Source of the DNA: Bacteroidales bacterium UBA1736
GTDB taxonomy: Bacteria > Bacteroidota > Bacteroidia > Bacteroidales > UBA932
Direction of reading: 5' to 3'
Assembly: GCA_002315825.1 (NCBI GenBank)
Contig: DCIC01000046.1
Span: 1-8,493, forward strand
DNA length: 8,493 nt
Shown piece after piece: positions 1-6,681 of this stretch. The notes beneath the pieces were generated by a model, which saw only the letters and a list, made by a program, of their open reading frames with translations, had not been told where the DNA came from and did no database searches. The position numbers were made by a program, and so were the translations under genes. Positions within the stretch are counted from its first letter, which is position 1. Every line of letters starts with the position of its first letter.

Positions 1-15
1 AAATCAAAACAGCCC

Positions 16-57
16 CAGAGCCGGATTCCCATAAAGAATTCGGCTCTGACATTTTTT
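16..57 (+). terminator. Intrinsic terminator of an unseen upstream gene
   Basis: Bases 16-28 (CAGAGCCGGATTC) pair with 36-48 (GAATTCGGCTCTG) to give a 13-bp stem with one G-U wobble and a 7-base loop. The run of six T at 52-57 follows three bases after the stem. This is a textbook rho-independent terminator for a plus-strand gene lying left of the window. Its right arm and T-run overlap the upstream part of the promoter of the next gene. Confidence 0.85.
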
Positions 58-81
58 GTCCGCACATCACGATTACTTTGC
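47..81 (+). promoter_or_regulatory. Promoter of the GyrB-like/MoxR/VWA operon (shared motif, divergent copy)
   Basis: The layout is TGAC (47-50), 7 bases, GTCC (58-61), 11 bases, TTACTTTGC (73-81), which matches the spacing of four other promoters in the window exactly. The -7 box TTACTTTG differs from TAnnTTTG by one base, and the T-run of the preceding terminator supplies the -33 TTTG (55-58). The predicted start site near 86 leaves a leader of about 19 bases before the ATG at 105. A 12-base palindrome TTGCAATTGCAA (78-89) sits over the -7 end and the start site and could be an operator. Confidence 0.55.
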
Positions 82-104
82 AATTGCAATAATACAACAG
101 CAAT

Positions 105-1211
105 ATGGAAACAATCACACTAATGGAACATATCAGAATTCGCTCTGGTATGTATATTGGGCGGATCGGTGACGGTAGCCGAATTACCGATGGTATCTAT
201 TCACTGCTTCGTGAAGTGTTGAACAATTCCACTGAAGAGTCAATCCTTGGTTTTGGCAACAGGATTGATGTCAGGATTAGCGAATCTGGAGATGTCTGCG
301 TCAGAGATTATGGACGAGGCATACCGGAGATGTCTGAACAACGTGGCGAATACTTTCACTATCTGTTCAGTGACCATAATGCAATGTTTGAAACTCCCCA
401 TCAGGTATCGAAAGTATCCGTTGTGGGGCTGAACGGAGTTGGTCTGAAGACTGTGAATGCACTGTCATCAGAATTCAAGATAACTTCATACCGAAATGGG
501 ACCGCTCTATCAGGAAAATATCAGCAAGGTGTTTCTGTCTGCGGAAGCAGATTCGAGACAACTGAACCTGATGGAGTTCTCGTGGAATTCCATCCAGACA
601 AGGCCATTTTTAATGAATACCAATATCGGAGGGACATTGTCGAAGACATCCTTTGGGATTACGCCTGCCTGAACCAAGGAATCATATTTTCCTTGAATGA
701 AAAAGTCTTCGTTGCCAAAGATGGACTTCTTGACAAGTTGAATTCAATTGTAGGAGATCAGGCCTTATATGCGCCAGTTCATTTCAAGAACGATGATATC
801 GAAATCGCGTTCACGCATATGAAGGTAATGCCAAGAACAATCATCTCCTATGTCAACAGATACCAAACGATTGGAGGCGGTACTCATGAACAGGGACTGA
901 TGCGATATATCCCGAAAGTATTCAATGAATGCCGTGGGACAAGCTATATTGATGATGTCTTCCATAGGAATTTCTTTGGCATCATAAACATCAATATCGA
1001 TTCTCCCGTTTTTGTTGAAGCTGCAAAGTACACCTTGGCGTCCAGATACCTTTGGGAAAAAGAAACAAAGAGTAACGGCAGCTACAAGCGCAGTCACGGA
1101 CCTGCAATCTCATCCGTCATCGGAGGGTTTCTCAGGCAGGAACTCGGCGAATACCTGACAGAGCACAAGGACATTCTTGCCGCGGTAGAAAACCATTATC
1201 TTCCTTTTTGA
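105..1211 (+). CDS. Stand-alone GyrB/ParE-type GHKL ATPase + transducer protein
   Basis: This 368-residue protein resembles the N-terminal ATPase half of type IIA topoisomerase B subunits. The opening RSGMYIG (about 14-19) matches the RPGMYIG of GyrB. The Bergerat-fold motifs are EVLNN (37-41, with the general-base Glu37 and Mg-binding Asn41), DYGRGIP (68-74) and GLNGVG (108-113). The transducer part follows, with GGGTHEQG (257-264, cf. GGTHEEG) and SPVFVEAAK (300-308). GyrB normally has QTK at this last site; here it is AAK, so the phosphate-contacting lysine (K308) is kept and the glutamine is lost. The protein ends where the transducer ends, with no TOPRIM or DNA-gate part, and no GyrA-like gene is nearby. 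It should therefore act as an ATP-driven dimerising clamp rather than a topoisomerase (inference). It is the first gene of a four-gene operon. The ATG at 105 places the known motifs at normal distances from the N-terminus. Confidence 0.85.
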   Translation: METITLMEHIRIRSGMYIGRIGDGSRITDGIYSLLREVLNNSTEESILGFGNRIDVRISESGDVCVRDYGRGIPEMSEQRGEYFHYLFSDHNAMFETPHQVSKVSVVGLNGVGLKTVNALSSEFKITSYRNGTALSGKYQQGVSVCGSRFETTEPDGVLVEFHPDKAIFNEYQYRRDIVEDILWDYACLNQGIIFSLNEKVFVAKDGLLDKLNSIVGDQALYAPVHFKNDDIEIAFTHMKVMPRTIISYVNRYQTIGGGTHEQGLMRYIPKVFNECRGTSYIDDVFHRNFFGIININIDSPVFVEAAKYTLASRYLWEKETKSNGSYKRSHGPAISSVIGGFLRQELGEYLTEHKDILAAVENHYLPF

Positions 1212-1216
1212 CAGAG

Positions 1217-1696
1217 ATGGATAATCGTAAGGCTTTCAAGGATGAGATGACGGATAGAGTCGCTATCCGAATGTACAGGGTTCTCGAGCAGAAAGAATCC
1301 GTTGACGTACTGTCTCGATGTGGTCGGACCCCGGATTATACTTTCTATGATATTATCAATGCGGTCTCGTCAAGAGTTTCTCTTCCGAAAGACTGCCGGA
1401 TTAAACTGCGCGGTTATGAGATGATCCTTGATAATCCCACTCCGGTATATATCCGATTCAGCAGCGGCTATTATTGGATTGGCGGTCATCTTCTCATCGT
1501 CAGATGTCTGGAACAGATTGTTGACATGATTGTAAACACCATATTGTTTGCCATCCCGGAAGGCCTTTCTTCTCAAGAAGCCCAGAAACAGGATTGGGAA
1601 AGAGAATTCAACAAGTATGTAAAGCTTCAGGCAATCAATGCTGTTGCCGAAGATATAAGACAATCGAAACATATGAAATATGGCTATCAATATTAA
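1217..1696 (+). CDS. Unknown 159-residue protein between the GyrB-like and MoxR genes
   Basis: I do not recognise this protein. I prefer the ATG at 1217, five bases after the preceding stop, over an in-frame TTG at 1208 that overlaps that stop. The first half is mixed charged and polar. The middle has a likely beta-rich stretch (YIRFSSGYYWIGG) followed by a hydrophobic helix (IVDMIVNTILFAIPEG) that is too short and interrupted to be a convincing membrane segment. The C-terminal third is a charged helix rich in Glu, Lys and Gln. Its last 17 bases overlap the start of the MoxR gene, which suggests translational coupling and a shared complex. It may be an adaptor between the clamp and the AAA+ ATPase, but that rests on position only. 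Confidence 0.75.
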   Translation: MDNRKAFKDEMTDRVAIRMYRVLEQKESVDVLSRCGRTPDYTFYDIINAVSSRVSLPKDCRIKLRGYEMILDNPTPVYIRFSSGYYWIGGHLLIVRCLEQIVDMIVNTILFAIPEGLSSQEAQKQDWEREFNKYVKLQAINAVAEDIRQSKHMKYGYQY

Positions 1697-2741
1697 CACA
1701 AAAGAGCTACAGAATCTTCTGGAAAGCACGCCGTCAACGCACAACATAATGTTGTCAGGAAAGCATGGCATCGGGAAATCAAAAATCATCACAGACTTCT
1801 TCAAATTGAAGGGGCATAAGGTCGTCACTCTCTTCCTCGGTCAGATGAGTGATCCGGGGGATCTCATCGGTCTCCCACATAAAGATGACACTTCTGGCAA
1901 GACCGTTTTCATGCCTCCCTACTGGTTCCCTACCGACAACCAGCCCGTTGTACTGTTCCTTGACGAGCTCAACCGGGCCCGTCCGGAGATCCTCCAGACA
2001 ATAATGGACCTTGCTCTGAACCGTACGCTTGCCGGGCGCAGTCTTCCGGAGGGAAGCCGGATCATTTCGGCCGTCAATGACGGAGAGGAATACCAGCTCA
2101 CCGACTTGGATCCCGCCCTCGTGTCGAGATTCAACATATACAATTTCCGTCCGACGACCGGAGAATGGCTGCTGTGGGCTTCCAATGCCGGAATCGACAA
2201 GAACGTGCTGGATTTCATCGAGAACAACCCTTCGATGCTTGATTCTGACGGCAAGGCTTCATCCGACAGTTCCTGCCTGGAGAAGACCCCGGACCGCCGG
2301 GCGTGGGAGAGAGTGTCGGACATTATCAAGAGCGCACCCGTTGTTGGAGCAACCACGAAGAAAATTGTGGCCGGAATTATCGGAGCCAAGGCCGCTGCTT
2401 CCTTCTTCGAAAGCTTTACCCAAAGTAGAATCATTCCAGCAGAATCAATCCTCAAAGGGTTCAAGGCCCAGAAAAAGACCCTTGAATCATACAAGGCGCA
2501 TGACCTTGCTATCATCAATGAAAGTATCTACCGGTGCATTGAGAACGGAAAAGGAGGCCCTGACTGCGCTGACAATTTGATGGAGTACATGGATTGGCTC
2601 ATTACAAGCGGACGGCGCGAAAGCATGGCTCATTTCTGCTCTGTATTTGAAGGGGCGACCTATTCCAAGGCCAATCTGTTCATGATGAGCAATGCCCCGA
2701 AGTGCTTCAAGACAATCACGGATTTTATCCGCAACATGTGA
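1680..2741 (+). CDS. MoxR-type AAA+ ATPase
   Basis: This 353-residue protein has a full AAA+ core: Walker A GKHGIGKS (27-34), Walker B VLFLDE (91-96), a sensor-1 Asn in SAVND (N133), and the LDPALVSRF segment (143-151) with a likely arginine finger at R150. The phrases MSDPGDLIGLP and FLDELNRARPEILQ are typical of the MoxR family, which forms hexamers that remodel partner proteins and usually works with a VWA-domain protein. The C-terminal half (about 200-353) is alpha-helical, with TPDRRAWERV (203-212) as a probable sensor-2 or lid region. All catalytic residues seem intact. The gene overlaps its upstream neighbour by 17 bases and joins the next by TGATG, where the stop 2739-2741 shares its A with the ATG at 2741. 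The DNA from about 1920 to 2160 is near 57% GC by hand count, higher than its flanks. Confidence 0.9.
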   Translation: MAININTKELQNLLESTPSTHNIMLSGKHGIGKSKIITDFFKLKGHKVVTLFLGQMSDPGDLIGLPHKDDTSGKTVFMPPYWFPTDNQPVVLFLDELNRARPEILQTIMDLALNRTLAGRSLPEGSRIISAVNDGEEYQLTDLDPALVSRFNIYNFRPTTGEWLLWASNAGIDKNVLDFIENNPSMLDSDGKASSDSSCLEKTPDRRAWERVSDIIKSAPVVGATTKKIVAGIIGAKAAASFFESFTQSRIIPAESILKGFKAQKKTLESYKAHDLAIINESIYRCIENGKGGPDCADNLMEYMDWLITSGRRESMAHFCSVFEGATYSKANLFMMSNAPKCFKTITDFIRNM

Positions 2742-4159
2742 TGGAAGAGATCATTGCCAAGATTGTCGAGGACTGGTTTCTCAGTGAGCCCGCACTGTTT
2801 GCAACGTACTGCACGCATACTCTCGAAGAGAATACCAAGATGTGTGTGCCCATGCGTTGCGGCAAGATGAGAATCGAGTACAATCCCATCTTGATGCAAG
2901 ACTGGGGGAAGAAGAGCATCGAGGAGAGGCTCAAGTTCGAGGTGATAAGAATTCTTCTCGGGCATCCTTATCAGCGTCAGCCATATAAAGCCACCAAAGC
3001 CGCGTTAGGTATGGCCAGCGACGTCACACTCTCAACCCTTTACCGAAACCCTGATTCCATATCCATCCCGGAGGATCTGAAATATGATAAGGGCCTGTGC
3101 TTCGAGGAATACTATAATATCGTCAAGGCTTACCTGAATGCCCTTGCGGCACAAATGGTCTCTTCTCCGTATGATATTGAAGGCCTTGTGCCGGATGGCG
3201 GTGGCGGAAAGAGTGATGATGGGCAGTCCAATGATGTGGATATTAATAAGAATGACGAGCAATCTGAACATTTTGCAGGCTCGTGGAGTGATAAAGAATC
3301 ATACGGTTCAGGACAGCGTACGGAGGAAATCACCGATATAGAGATACCTACTTCTGCCGGAGATAAAGATGAGGATAACAACTCATTCGATAACGGCGAA
3401 GAGTCGTTTCCTGAGCCATCGGATACCGATGATGAGCTTGCTCCCAATCAAGCCGAAAGTGCCGAGTTGTGGGAGGAGGACCAGCTTATGCAGGAAGCGG
3501 TAAAAGAAGTTATTGAAAGAGCAAAACGTACACATCAATGGGGTTCTCTTGCGGGGAATCTCTCAGATATGATAGAAGCATCTTCAATGGTAAGGATCGA
3601 TTACCGACGGGTGCTGTCGTGGTTTCGGGCCACCGTGCTCTCTTCCCGAAGACGTCTCACCCGGATGCTCCCAAGCCGCCGGTACGGATTCCAGTTCATG
3701 GGCAGCAAGAGGGATTTCTGCACAAAGCTGCTAGTTGCAATAGACGTCAGCGGTTCAGTAGATGACAGGCAAGTGTCACAGGCGCTTTCCATCATCAACC
3801 GTTTCTTTAAATATGGCATTGAAAATATTGAGGTCATTCAATTTGATTGTGGCCTTGTAGGTGAGCCGATCTCTATGAAGAAAGCGAAGAAAGCGATGAA
3901 GATTGGCGGGCGGGGAGGGACGGACTTCCAGTCTGCAATAGACTTCTTCTCAAAAGGGAAATATGATGGCCTCATCATGATAACAGACGGATATGCACCC
4001 GCCCCTACTCTTCCTGAGAACACCAAGGGTAGTATCCTTTGGCTGATTTATAATGAAAACTGTTTCAGAAAGGGCGATTCTCAAACACTGGATGAGTATT
4101 CACAGTGGATTGCAACCTTCCCAAAATCCAGATATGTAATTTTACCACCTGTAGTATAG
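2741..4159 (+). CDS. VWA-domain protein with degenerate metallopeptidase-like N-terminus
   Basis: This 472-residue protein starts at the ATG that overlaps the MoxR stop (TGATG), which is better than an in-frame GTG at 2702 inside the MoxR gene. Residues 1-150 resemble the putative metallopeptidase region that precedes VWA-like domains in MoxR partner proteins. The expected HExxH...H site reads FEVIR-ILLGH (66-75), so two of the three metal-binding histidines are gone, while the later ASDVTLS (92-98) keeps the usual Ala-x-Asp pattern. A long acidic, Ser/Gly-rich linker covers about 150-245. A basic patch (RRRLTRMLPSRR, 303-314) precedes the VWA domain. The metal-ion adhesion site is complete: DVSGS (335-339), T394 in GGTDF, and D416 in ITDG. 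The likely role is substrate or partner binding for the MoxR ATPase in the cytoplasm. The gene ends the operon and converges with ftsK. Confidence 0.88.
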   Translation: MEEIIAKIVEDWFLSEPALFATYCTHTLEENTKMCVPMRCGKMRIEYNPILMQDWGKKSIEERLKFEVIRILLGHPYQRQPYKATKAALGMASDVTLSTLYRNPDSISIPEDLKYDKGLCFEEYYNIVKAYLNALAAQMVSSPYDIEGLVPDGGGGKSDDGQSNDVDINKNDEQSEHFAGSWSDKESYGSGQRTEEITDIEIPTSAGDKDEDNNSFDNGEESFPEPSDTDDELAPNQAESAELWEEDQLMQEAVKEVIERAKRTHQWGSLAGNLSDMIEASSMVRIDYRRVLSWFRATVLSSRRRLTRMLPSRRYGFQFMGSKRDFCTKLLVAIDVSGSVDDRQVSQALSIINRFFKYGIENIEVIQFDCGLVGEPISMKKAKKAMKIGGRGGTDFQSAIDFFSKGKYDGLIMITDGYAPAPTLPENTKGSILWLIYNENCFRKGDSQTLDEYSQWIATFPKSRYVILPPVV

Positions 4160-4165
4160 ATATGT

Positions 4166-5596
4166 TCAGGAAAGAACAGATGCTGGACAGATAGAATCTG
4201 TTTCTATCTTATCCTTGATCACTTCCCAAGCTCCCGGTTCACCGGAGATAATGCCCCGTTCATTGAGTAATGTCACCAGACGTGATGCTCTTGCGAAACC
4301 TAGCCCCAATTGCCTCTGGAGCAGCGTTGTTGAACAAGTTTGCTTCATTATTACCAGACGTTCGGCTTCGCTATAAAGCGGATCTTCCGGTTCTTCACAG
4401 GACTCAATCTTTGACTGAACCGGCATATTATCAGGTAAATAATAAGGGAATCCAGTTTCGTTCTTTGACATCAATGATATCTCCTGAAGAAGCGTGCCTT
4501 CGTCACAGATAGGAATCTGAAGACGTTCACAGTCGCAACCCTCGCTGAACAGGACGTCCCCCTCTCCCATAAGCTTTTCCGCTCCAGGGCAATCTATTAC
4601 AGTCATAGAGTCAATCCTTGAGGCAACCATGAATGCAAGTCTTGCTGTGAAATTGCATTTCACAATAGCGGATATGACATCTACGCATGTTCTCTGGGTG
4701 GAGAGAATCAGATGAATCCCAACAGCACGGCCTTTCTGTGCCAGTCGCAGGAGCAAAGCTTGGATGCTCTTCGCGAGTTGTTTGTCAGATTTCAGTACGA
4801 GCTCCGCATAGTCATCACATACGCACACTAAGTATGGATATCGTCTGAATCCATCTGCGGGTGAGAGTTGATTCTTTAGAAACTTGGAATCATATTCTTT
4901 CATATTTGACACATGCGCCTTTACGAGAGCCTCATATCGTTCCTCAAGCTCTGTATTCAATGACGACAGGACTTTTTCTGCTCGAGAAGTATTTGTGACG
5001 ACACTGTTTACCTTTTCATCAGTCATCGATTCACCATCCGGGACTATTGCCAGACGGCTGTTGACAAGGTCTCTGAACGGAGTGAGCCTGTCACCCTTCG
5101 TGTCAATAAGAACCAGTTTCATCTCATCAGGGGATTTTTTCCACAGAAGAGAGAGAAGAATTGATCGTAGAGCTTCTGTTTGCCCCTGCTCGGAAGCCCC
5201 AGCAAGGAGAAGATGAGGCATCTTTGTCAGATCAATCACCTTTGTAGAGCGAACAACTGTCTCACCTAAAAGAACTGGAAGCTGAGCCTGGGAGTTTCTA
5301 TACTTTTCATCCTTGATGAGTTCCGACAGATACACCGGCTCCTTTTCTTTTCGAGGAATCTCAATCCCTATACAGTCTGACAAGACAATGATCCTGACAC
5401 TGCTCACTCCAAGGCCCATCGCAATCTCCGTATCCATATTTTTGAAGGAACCGACTCGCGCTCCAAGGGCCGGGTACACTTTACATAGAGTATATGAACT
5501 GCCGTTCACCGCCTTAATGTCAGTGAACTTCAAATTGCACTCCGTCATCACATTGGCGAGAGTCTCAGTAATTTTCTTCAATTCTGATCTATCCAT
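4166..5596 (-). CDS. Soluble FtsK/SpoIIIE-type DNA motor with altered Walker A
   Basis: This 476-residue protein aligns by eye with the cytoplasmic motor of FtsK and lacks any membrane or linker part. Residues 30-80 match the FtsK alpha domain (YPALGARVGSFKN; SSVRIIVLSDCIGIEIPRK). Residues 120-350 match the RecA-like beta domain: MPHLLLAGA, LVLIDTK (161-167), PYLVCVCDD (254-262, Walker B), KGRAVGIHLILSTQR (288-302), a probable arginine finger at R319, and IDSMTVIDCPGAEKLMGEGDVLF (328-350, broken only by conservative changes). About 405-460 resemble the winged-helix gamma domain that reads orientation sequences (SEAERLVIMKQ; GFARASRLVTLL; RGII). The Walker A reads GASEQGQT (133-140), with glutamine at 139 instead of the near-invariant lysine, so ATP hydrolysis is doubtful. 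The gene is transcribed alone from its own promoter, divergent from the DnaB-like gene. Confidence 0.88.
   Translation of the reverse strand: MDRSELKKITETLANVMTECNLKFTDIKAVNGSSYTLCKVYPALGARVGSFKNMDTEIAMGLGVSSVRIIVLSDCIGIEIPRKEKEPVYLSELIKDEKYRNSQAQLPVLLGETVVRSTKVIDLTKMPHLLLAGASEQGQTEALRSILLSLLWKKSPDEMKLVLIDTKGDRLTPFRDLVNSRLAIVPDGESMTDEKVNSVVTNTSRAEKVLSSLNTELEERYEALVKAHVSNMKEYDSKFLKNQLSPADGFRRYPYLVCVCDDYAELVLKSDKQLAKSIQALLLRLAQKGRAVGIHLILSTQRTCVDVISAIVKCNFTARLAFMVASRIDSMTVIDCPGAEKLMGEGDVLFSEGCDCERLQIPICDEGTLLQEISLMSKNETGFPYYLPDNMPVQSKIESCEEPEDPLYSEAERLVIMKQTCSTTLLQRQLGLGFARASRLVTLLNERGIISGEPGAWEVIKDKIETDSICPASVLS
4187..4208 (+). terminator. Weak hairpin downstream of the VWA gene, inside the 3' end of ftsK-like gene
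   Basis: Two mutually exclusive hairpins can form here: ACAGAT/ATCTGT (4187-4192 with 4196-4201) and GATAGAA/TTCTATC (4190-4196 with 4202-4208). Only short T-rich stretches follow (TTTC, then TTATCC). It may end the plus-strand operon within the tail of the opposing gene, but the T-tract is poor. Confidence 0.25.
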
Positions 5597-5618
5597 GGCT
5601 TTTCAGTTTTATTTGATT

Positions 5619-5653
5619 GCAAAGAAACAGCCTGTTGTTGTCAAAATCTGGCA
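5619..5653 (-). promoter_or_regulatory. Promoter of the FtsK-like gene (shared motif)
   Basis: Read on the minus strand: TGCC (5653-5650), 7 bases ending in TTTT, GACA (5642-5639), 11 bases, TTTCTTTGC (5627-5619). The spacing is identical to that of the exonuclease, small-ORF and 7796 promoters. The -7 box deviates from TAnnTTTG at one base. The predicted leader is about 18 bases before the ATG at 5596. The TGCC half lies inside a perfect palindrome GGCAG-A-CTGCC (5650-5660). Confidence 0.6.
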
Positions 5654-5678
5654 GACTGCCGTATTTCTTGTTCCACTC

Positions 5679-5714
5679 TGCCAATAAATGGTAGGAATGC
5701 CATTATTTCTTTGC
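5679..5714 (+). promoter_or_regulatory. Promoter of the DnaB-like gene (shared motif, one extra base)
   Basis: The order is TGCC (5679-5682), AATAAAT, GGTA (5690-5693), 12 bases, TTTCTTTGC (5706-5714). It follows the shared layout except for a 12-base rather than 11-base spacer, AAT in place of the TTT, and GGTA for GGCA. An inverted repeat AATGG-N8-CCATT (5687-5704) lies between the two halves. The predicted leader to the ATG at 5731 is about 12 bases. This is the weakest member of the group after the promoter at 47-81. Confidence 0.45.
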
Positions 5715-5730
5715 AGGGAAAGAAACGAAC

Positions 5731-6606
5731 ATGATGGATAGTAAACCAAAAAGACTTGAATATGTCGTAGGGATGTGCGCTGACAGCATCATTGAGGACG
5801 CTCTGAACAAAGAAAGGATATCAACAGGATTCAAAGCAATGGACCATGGAATCGGCGATTGGAAGAAATCCCGCCTTGTTCTGCTCTCTGCACGACCATC
5901 CGTAGGCAAGACATCCCTCATGCTTGACTTGGCTCTCAATATCGCAAAACAACAGCAGGCTTGTATTATCTATTCCCTTGGTATTTCTGCAAGGCGTCTA
6001 GGCTACACAATACTTAACAAGGAGACCGGGATTGAGGCATATCGCTTCAGGAGCGCCGAAAATATTACAATGGATGAGATGAAAGAGGTGTCCGATAAAG
6101 TGAAAGAGTTTGAAGATACCAATCCTCCGCTATTCATTGACGACAATGCCCCCAGGGATTATTATGAATGGATAAAAACTGCCCGAGAGTTCATCGACAT
6201 GCATAACATAAGGGTTGTGTTCATTGATTATATACAACTGTTTGAGTTCTCCAAGGCAGATACTGACACGGACCGGCATCGGTTGATTCTTGAGGAACTG
6301 CGAAGACTTGCGGAAGATTTGAGAGTCACCATCATCGCGCTGTCCACAGTATCTTCCCCTTGGAAAAAAGGGCACCACACATCTGTAAAAGATACTCTAT
6401 CCCCCGGCATATCGATGGACGTTTTGGAGACTTACGTCGATCTTGCAATGGTTCTTCATCACAACGACTGGTGCGGAATCGAAAAAAACAGGGACAGAGC
6501 CGTACTCCACGTAACGCATAACAGGTTCGGGGAGAGAAACATAAAGATGGAACTCAAGTGGGATAATAAGAACTGTAAGTTTCTTGATATTGAAGGCGCC
6601 CTATAA
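5731..6606 (+). CDS. DnaB-type helicase core lacking the N-terminal domain, with altered catalytic motifs
   Basis: This 291-residue protein matches the C-terminal RecA-like domain of replicative DnaB helicases. The entry segment ISTGFKAMDHGIGDWKKSRLV (30-50, broken by variable positions) leads to Walker A ARPSVGKTS (54-62). Walker B is VVFIDYIQL (162-170), as in DnaB ILIDYLQL. Three motifs deviate. The SLEMS segment that normally carries the catalytic glutamate reads SLGIS (82-86, Gly84). The SQLSR-type motif reads STVSS (205-209), losing the gamma-phosphate-sensing glutamine. The K-x-R finger segment reads HNR (263-265), keeping only the arginine. The N-terminal primase- and loader-interacting domain of DnaB is absent. 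It may bind ATP and DNA, or join a DnaB ring as a partner or antagonist, rather than unwind DNA by itself (inference). Start: ATGATG at 5731; the second ATG is also possible. Confidence 0.88.
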   Translation: MMDSKPKRLEYVVGMCADSIIEDALNKERISTGFKAMDHGIGDWKKSRLVLLSARPSVGKTSLMLDLALNIAKQQQACIIYSLGISARRLGYTILNKETGIEAYRFRSAENITMDEMKEVSDKVKEFEDTNPPLFIDDNAPRDYYEWIKTAREFIDMHNIRVVFIDYIQLFEFSKADTDTDRHRLILEELRRLAEDLRVTIIALSTVSSPWKKGHHTSVKDTLSPGISMDVLETYVDLAMVLHHNDWCGIEKNRDRAVLHVTHNRFGERNIKMELKWDNKNCKFLDIEGAL

Positions 6607-6626
6607 AGTGACAAATTCTCTTTTGC

Positions 6627-6661
6627 TGCCGATATTTGGCACGCAAGGGGGTTACTTTTGC
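6627..6661 (+). promoter_or_regulatory. Promoter of the exonuclease gene (shared motif, best copy)
   Basis: The order is TGCC (6627-6630), GATATTT, GGCA (6638-6641), 11 bases, TACTTTTGC (6653-6661). The -7 box is an exact TAnnTTTG, and the TGCC/GGCA halves form a perfect dyad with a 7-base centre. The predicted transcription start near 6666 lies after an in-frame TTG at 6658 and before the ATG at 6682, so it decides the start of the exonuclease. Confidence 0.65.
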
Positions 6662-6681
6662 ATAAACAAATCAATGATAAG

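Noticed and set aside
1919..2518. Minus-strand ORF of 199 codons opposite the MoxR gene
   Set aside because: It is antisense to a clearly conserved AAA+ core, with no supporting start signal or motif.
2029..2580. Plus-strand ORF of 183 codons inside the MoxR gene
   Set aside because: It is an out-of-frame shadow in GC-rich DNA. Its translation is Arg/Pro/Ser-rich without motifs, whereas the MoxR frame has full catalytic motifs.
2702..2740. Alternative GTG start of the VWA gene inside the MoxR gene
   Set aside because: The ATG at 2741 forms the typical TGATG coupling joint with the MoxR stop, and the extension adds nothing family-like.
4160..4165. Dedicated bidirectional terminator between the VWA and FtsK-like genes
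   Set aside because: Only six bases separate the stops. Any terminator must lie in the opposing gene's 3' end, where only a weak hairpin is seen.
6637..6661. TTGGCAC followed by TTGC in the exonuclease promoter resembles a sigma-54 promoter
   Set aside because: The GG and GC elements are about 22 bases apart, roughly twice the fixed sigma-54 spacing, and the TTTGC belongs to the TAnnTTTG box.
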